The position numbers were made by a program, and so were the translations under genes. Of a DNA stretch of 17,799 nucleotides, positions 15,032-17,799 are shown in pieces (the first letter of the stretch is position 1; every line of letters starts with the position of its first letter). The notes under the pieces were generated by a model. It had not been told where the DNA came from. It saw only the letters and a list, made by a program, of their open reading frames with translations, and made no database searches. The stretch comes from Lachnoclostridium sp. UBA7122. GTDB taxonomy: Bacteria; Bacillota; Clostridia; Lachnospirales; Lachnospiraceae. The stretch lies in assembly GCA_002493085.1 (NCBI GenBank), contig DKXQ01000071.1, positions 10,649-28,447 on the forward strand, read 5' to 3'.

Positions 15032-15564
15032 AATCACAGGAAGCTGCATGGGGCGGGATTATGATGGCACTTGCAGTAATACTTATAGTACTTAGCGGGG
15101 TTATTGAACAGAGTTCACTTTTCCTGCTTGCACTAGCATCATTTATAACAGGATTATTCCAAAGACAGTTTTCAGCAAGGGCAGGTGCTGCATTTATAGC
15201 TGGGACATTTCTTGCAGGATTTTTTCTTGCACCTCAGAAGCTGTATTGTTTTACATTTGCAGGATTTTCTGTATATGTTGCAGTTGCCGAATATTTAAGA
15301 GGCAGAAAAGTTTCTGGCACTGCCAGCATCCTGGTTAAAGGCATATGTTACCATATACTTCTGGCTGCTGCCCTTATAAGCGTAAATTATTTTATAGGAT
15401 TTGATATATTATTTTCAGATGGATGGGTCCAGAAGCTGTCTAAAATACCATTACTTTTTGTAATAACAGCAGTTATAGCTGCCGAAGCACTGTGGATAAT
15501 ATTTGACAAAGCATATGCTTTTTTCCAGTCAAAGTATGGAGAAAGACTTATAATGAAAAGATGA
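15016..15564 (+). CDS. Polytopic membrane protein of unknown function
   Basis: A 182-residue integral membrane protein with about five to six hydrophobic segments (approximately 13-30, 34-48, 54-72, 77-93, 106-125 and 144-165). No catalytic motif is seen. I start at GTG 15016, preceded by GGAGGAG (15005-15011); the ATG at 14998 lies before that site and would sit deeper in the J-protein gene. It overlaps the J-protein stop by 16 bases and the carboxypeptidase start by four (ATGA), which makes it the middle of a strictly coupled operon. Its size and layout resemble small clostridial membrane proteins often found after Cys-tailed J proteins, but I do not recognise a named family. Confidence 0.8.
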   Translation: MQLHLKSQEAAWGGIMMALAVILIVLSGVIEQSSLFLLALASFITGLFQRQFSARAGAAFIAGTFLAGFFLAPQKLYCFTFAGFSVYVAVAEYLRGRKVSGTASILVKGICYHILLAAALISVNYFIGFDILFSDGWVQKLSKIPLLFVITAVIAAEALWIIFDKAYAFFQSKYGERLIMKR

Positions 15565-17669
15565 AAAAATTTATAATTAGTACAATTATACTATTCTGCT
15601 GCATATTATTTTATAAAAATGCTGATGCGGCGGTTATATTTGATATGAACAGCAATACTGCCATTGACAACATAATTTATGCAGTTGATGATAATACAGG
15701 AATGGAAGTCCAGATAAAAAATATGTTATCTGTTACAACAGGACAAAGCTTCAGGCTTGGGCAGGTCTGTAATATTGATGCTATACTTGAAGCAGGAGGT
15801 ACTGTAAATATTGAAAATTCTGACAGCCTTAAAGATTTTACAGATGAATACATATATAATCCCAGTGCAGTATCTGTGAATAGTGAAAAATATAAAATCA
15901 GTGTAAATGGCAATGGAATGGCTGTTTTAAAAATTACGGCTGATACAGGCAGTGGACAGGATATTATTTATCTGGCGGTAAATGGCATAGATGGCAGCAT
16001 GGATATCTATAATGCTATAGAAAATATTAAAATTATAGAAAACAGCTCTGATGGTATTGATATTTTTGAAGATGCACATGATATATATATATATTATTAT
16101 GAAGCGCTTAAACTTGTGGAGGAAAGCCATACATTTGACACTGATATAAATATACAGCATGATGGCTGTCTTAATGTCTGGAAGATAACCAATGGAAACA
16201 GATATCTTGATACTGGCAGGCTTCTTTCAGAATATTTTGGAACAAAACAGCTTCTCTTACGTGAAATACAGTTTATCTCAGAATTTGAGGGGATAGTGCT
16301 CAGGTTTATGTATGAAGTGTCAGAAGATGATTTGCTTGCATATGCATTTTATAATAAGAAAGAGTATATACCAGATGCAGGCATTACATTAAATGCAACA
16401 ATACAAAATCTGGATAGTGAAGTTCTTGCTGGAAAGGAATTTACCATTTACAAAGGAGACAGTGAAATTATATTTGGGCTTAATAAAAAAATTAAAAAAA
16501 AGGGGACGTATAGTGCAGAAATATCAGGTGCAGGACCATACACTTCAAAAGCAGAGTTTACATTCCAGTATATTTTTAATTCAATAAATAAAGGAGCTTT
16601 TATAAAAAATAAAACTCCTGTATATTCAGGAATTTATAATGGCAGCATTATTAAAAATGCCAAAGCAAAAAGAAGATACCACTGTGTAGCAAAAGGGTCT
16701 GGATGGTATAGAATTAAATTTTCTGATGGCACTACAGGCTATATAAAAAAGAATAATAATATATCACTTTCAGACAGTGCTATAGGAAATGTTGTAAATA
16801 TATATGACAGTAAGTATTCATATGCTGATATGTCCAGGGACATAAAGAAGATGGCTAAAATTTACCAGGATGTTATGGAACTGTCAGTACTGGCATCAAC
16901 AGCTGATAATAATAAGGTGTACTGCGCAAGGCTTGGCAATGCTGGCGCAAAGAAAAAAATCATTATCCATTCTGCTATGCATGCAAGGGAATGGCTTAAT
17001 TCACAGCTTGTCATGAAAATGCTTGAAAGATGTTGTAAATATTATTATTCAGAAAAATATAATGGTGTTTTATACAGCAATCTCTTTAAGAATGTGTGTT
17101 TTTATATAATACCAATGTTTAATCCAGATGGTGTAAATATAAGCCAGTATGGTCTTGCAAAAATTAAAAGCAAATCTTTAAGGAATATTGTAAGACGGTT
17201 TGGCAAAGGCAGATACAGCAGATGGAAAGCCAATGCGAGGGGTGTTGACTTGAACAGAAATTTTTCTGTGGGATTCAGGAAGGATACTGCAAGAGGTACA
17301 AAACGCGGGTCTGAAGGCTATTCAGGACCATATGCCTGTTCGGAACGTGAAACTAAAGCTTTTGTAAACCTTGTAAACAGAATTAAACCAAAAGCAGTTA
17401 TAAATTACCATGAGGCAGGGAGAGTTATATATTACACAAGAAGTTCTGCCCTGTTAAACCTTGTAAGGCAGAAGACAGGTTACAGGACAGTGCGTGAAAG
17501 CATAAGTGGTGCTAATGGCTCATTAGGTGATTACCTTACAAGAAAGGGAATTGCATGGTGTACACCAGAGACGTGCTCTGGCACTGCCCCTGTAAGCCAT
17601 TCACAATTTTATTATGAGTGGAGGAAACACAGGGATATGCTGCCAGCAGTTGCAAAGTTATACCGTTGA
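15561..17669 (+). CDS. Secreted M14-family zinc carboxypeptidase with SH3-like domain
   Basis: A 702-residue exported metallopeptidase. MKKFIISTIILFCCILFYKNADA is a clear signal peptide. Residues ~25-340 are an N-terminal region I cannot assign. Residues ~343-400 look like a bacterial SH3 domain (VYSGIYNGSIIKNA..., GSGWYRIKFSDGTTGYIKK), often a wall-binding module. Residues ~415-702 are the M14 peptidase: zinc ligands H474 and E477 (MHAREW) and H617 (NYHEAG), substrate residues R560, N565 and R566 (ARGVDLNRNF), and catalytic E670 (TPETCSG). All key residues are present. Domain content suggests trimming of peptidoglycan stem peptides or extracellular peptides; M14 members include gamma-D-Glu-diaminopimelate hydrolases. 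It overlaps the membrane-protein gene by four bases as the last long gene of the operon. Confidence 0.93.
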   Translation: MKKFIISTIILFCCILFYKNADAAVIFDMNSNTAIDNIIYAVDDNTGMEVQIKNMLSVTTGQSFRLGQVCNIDAILEAGGTVNIENSDSLKDFTDEYIYNPSAVSVNSEKYKISVNGNGMAVLKITADTGSGQDIIYLAVNGIDGSMDIYNAIENIKIIENSSDGIDIFEDAHDIYIYYYEALKLVEESHTFDTDINIQHDGCLNVWKITNGNRYLDTGRLLSEYFGTKQLLLREIQFISEFEGIVLRFMYEVSEDDLLAYAFYNKKEYIPDAGITLNATIQNLDSEVLAGKEFTIYKGDSEIIFGLNKKIKKKGTYSAEISGAGPYTSKAEFTFQYIFNSINKGAFIKNKTPVYSGIYNGSIIKNAKAKRRYHCVAKGSGWYRIKFSDGTTGYIKKNNNISLSDSAIGNVVNIYDSKYSYADMSRDIKKMAKIYQDVMELSVLASTADNNKVYCARLGNAGAKKKIIIHSAMHAREWLNSQLVMKMLERCCKYYYSEKYNGVLYSNLFKNVCFYIIPMFNPDGVNISQYGLAKIKSKSLRNIVRRFGKGRYSRWKANARGVDLNRNFSVGFRKDTARGTKRGSEGYSGPYACSERETKAFVNLVNRIKPKAVINYHEAGRVIYYTRSSALLNLVRQKTGYRTVRESISGANGSLGDYLTRKGIAWCTPETCSGTAPVSHSQFYYEWRKHRDMLPAVAKLYR

Positions 17670-17776
17670 TGGCTATGGCTATAACAAGAAAGAGAAAACT
17701 GAAAATACTGGAAGCTTTAAAGCATATGGCTCTGGCGGTTTCAAAATTTTTACAGCCGGCAGCCGCTTCCGCTTAG
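17669..17776 (+). CDS. Short basic/hydrophobic ORF after the carboxypeptidase (doubtful)
   Basis: An ATG at 17669 overlaps the TGA stop of the carboxypeptidase (TGATG) and opens a 35-codon frame ending in TAG at 17774-17776. It starts MAMAITRKRKLKILEALKH and continues with a hydrophobic, Ala-rich end. The stop-start overlap is the coupling arrangement used elsewhere in this operon, but there is no ribosome binding site and no recognisable family. A second frame in the same stretch runs open to a TAA at the last three bases of the window. I see no terminator in 17670-17799. Confidence 0.2.
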   Translation: MAMAITRKRKLKILEALKHMALAVSKFLQPAAASA

Positions 17777-17799
17777 ATGAAGCACGCAGTGGTGCATAA

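Noticed and set aside
16393..16587. 64-codon plus-strand frame inside the carboxypeptidase gene
   Set aside because: Out-of-frame shadow of a gene whose own frame has an uninterrupted signal peptide and intact catalytic motifs.

Overview
The window looks like a low-GC Gram-positive gut anaerobe, most likely a clostridial or Lachnospiraceae-type genome. This rests on AT-rich coding sequence, strong GGAGG-type ribosome binding sites, frequent ATG/GTG/TTG starts with gene overlaps, a rubredoxin-fused flavin reductase (an anaerobe trait), a BspA-repeat/Ig/transglutaminase surface protein and a DUF5685/J-domain gene pair. No rRNA, tRNA, CRISPR array or intact insertion sequence was seen.

Region 1 (1-7387) is a single-direction operon for making and activating a carbon-phosphorus (phosphonate) compound, probably for the cell surface. 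In order: a CDP-glycerol glycerophosphotransferase-family enzyme; PEP mutase with an N-terminal HxGH cytidylyltransferase-like domain (aepX); a HisC-like aminotransferase; a LicC/PntC-like nucleotidyltransferase; the two halves of a split transketolase; and phosphonopyruvate decarboxylase (aepY). Known chemistry gives PEP -> phosphonopyruvate -> phosphonoacetaldehyde, then amination and CMP activation, then transfer to a polymer. The split transketolase inside the set is not needed for the textbook 2-aminoethylphosphonate route. It raises the possibility of a longer, hydroxylated phosphonate. This is the most promising part of the window.

Region 2 (7388-7674) is a short boundary. It holds a long near-perfect hairpin (terminator or paired remnants of transposon ends), a possible decayed minus-strand coding tail and an extended -10 promoter.

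Region 3 (7675-13143) holds stand-alone genes on the plus strand: an AAA-ATPase-like/PD-(D/E)XK protein, a secreted LRR-Ig-transglutaminase protein, an AlkD-type DNA alkylation repair protein, and an amidohydrolase overlapping a flavin reductase-rubredoxin fusion.

Region 4 (13182-17799) has dtd on the minus strand, divergent from a tightly overlapping four-gene plus-strand operon: DUF5685 protein, J-domain protein with a Cys-rich tail, polytopic membrane protein, and secreted M14 carboxypeptidase with an SH3-like domain. A 17-bp inverted repeat lies between the divergent genes. Several starts were revised from the longest possible reading frame using ribosome binding sites and family N-termini (11337, 12538, 13732, 15016).
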